DNA of 64,000 nucleotides from Halobacteriovoraceae bacterium. Lineage in GTDB: Bacteria; Bdellovibrionota; Bacteriovoracia; Bacteriovoracales; Bacteriovoracaceae. This document shows, piece after piece, positions 63,937-64,000 of the stretch. A program made the position numbers and the translations under genes. Under the pieces are notes generated by a model. That model saw nothing but the letters and a program-made list of their open reading frames with translations. It was not told the origin of the DNA and did no database searches. Within the stretch, counting starts at the first letter, position 1. Each line of letters starts with the position of its first letter. The DNA is taken from assembly GCA_002713145.1 (NCBI GenBank), contig PAVS01000014.1, positions 186,001 through 250,000 of the forward strand, read 5' to 3'.

Positions 63937-64000
63937 TTAGACATCGAGATCCATATAAATATTGGGGTTATCTCGGATAACATTGGAGTGAGTGATAGCA
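63937..64000 (-). CDS. C-terminal fragment of a gene cut by window edge
   Basis: An open frame enters from the right edge and ends at TAA (63937-63939). The visible 20 residues end in ITHSNVIRDNPNIYMDLDV. Short but protein-like, and on the same strand as the 63649 gene. Family unknown. Confidence 0.45.
   Translation of the reverse strand, partial: AITHSNVIRDNPNIYMDLDV

Overview
The window is a compact, AT-rich (roughly 37-40% G+C by eye) Gram-negative chromosome segment with about 73 protein genes and two tRNA-Arg genes. Kdo synthesis (kdsB, kdsA, kdsC), many lipoproteins, an outer-membrane TolC-like protein, LpoB and a DsbD/ScsB-type protein show a double-membrane cell. The gene content and protein style (many short secreted proteins, secreted nuclease, amidase and metalloprotease candidates, Lys/Ala histone-like tails, Tad/Flp pilus genes) fit the Bdellovibrionota, most likely a Bacteriovorax/Halobacteriovorax-like predator. 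That assignment is inference from overall look, not from a marker-gene comparison.

Layout. 1-7.9 kb: a cut zinc-ribbon gene, a monoacylglycerol-lipase-like hydrolase, an M48 CAAX-type protease, glyoxalase II, a PrxQ peroxiredoxin, a TPR lipoprotein with a large LysM protein, a DUF368 polyprenyl-phosphate carrier and tRNA-Arg(TCG), whose 5' end overlaps the DUF368 stop codon. 8-17 kb: a Na+/dicarboxylate symporter, a secreted endonuclease I, a lipoprotein that appears to join a TraB/GumN-like region, Ca-binding loops and a HEXXH protease-like region, then a FecR protein and a TPR/beta-barrel outer-membrane protein. 17-30 kb: PlsC, Fe-SOD, the LPP20-LpoB-COG3014 lipoprotein trio, a secreted HEXXH protein, a peptidoglycan amidase, SSB, a three-gene ABC-2 exporter and an RlmI-like methyltransferase with a histone H1-like tail.

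29.6-36.6 kb: a small Tad/Flp pilus locus. On the minus strand, in order of transcription, are a Flp pilin, three small pilin-like or TadE-like membrane proteins, a shortened CpaB, a periplasmic protein, a CpaC-type secretin and a CpaF-type ATPase, nearly all overlapping. A platform (TadB/C-like) gene lies on the plus strand beyond EttA. A basic 42-residue ORF lies antisense to the secretin 5' end. 36.8-49.5 kb is mostly housekeeping: SPOR protein, PurB, a TolC-like set, the kdsB-pyrG-kdsA-kdsC operon, TsaC/Sua5, DUF493, GpsA and LysA.

49.5-64 kb: DsbD/ScsB, a BtuF-like protein without a signal peptide, an exported Hsp20-like protein, RsgA, tRNA-Arg(TCT), CapA, a methyltransferase, and then the most interesting cluster at 58.2-61.4 kb. 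This holds an XRE regulator with a long C-terminal domain, an overlapping partner protein, a GNAT protein resembling N-acyl amino acid or acyl-homoserine lactone synthases, and a minimal soluble histidine kinase. It looks like a self-contained signal-production and sensing module. The window ends with thioredoxin, small proteins, a ThrB/APH-type kinase and the cut 3' end of another gene. No insertion sequences, CRISPR arrays or prophage genes were seen, and no gene-free stretch exceeds 300 bases.
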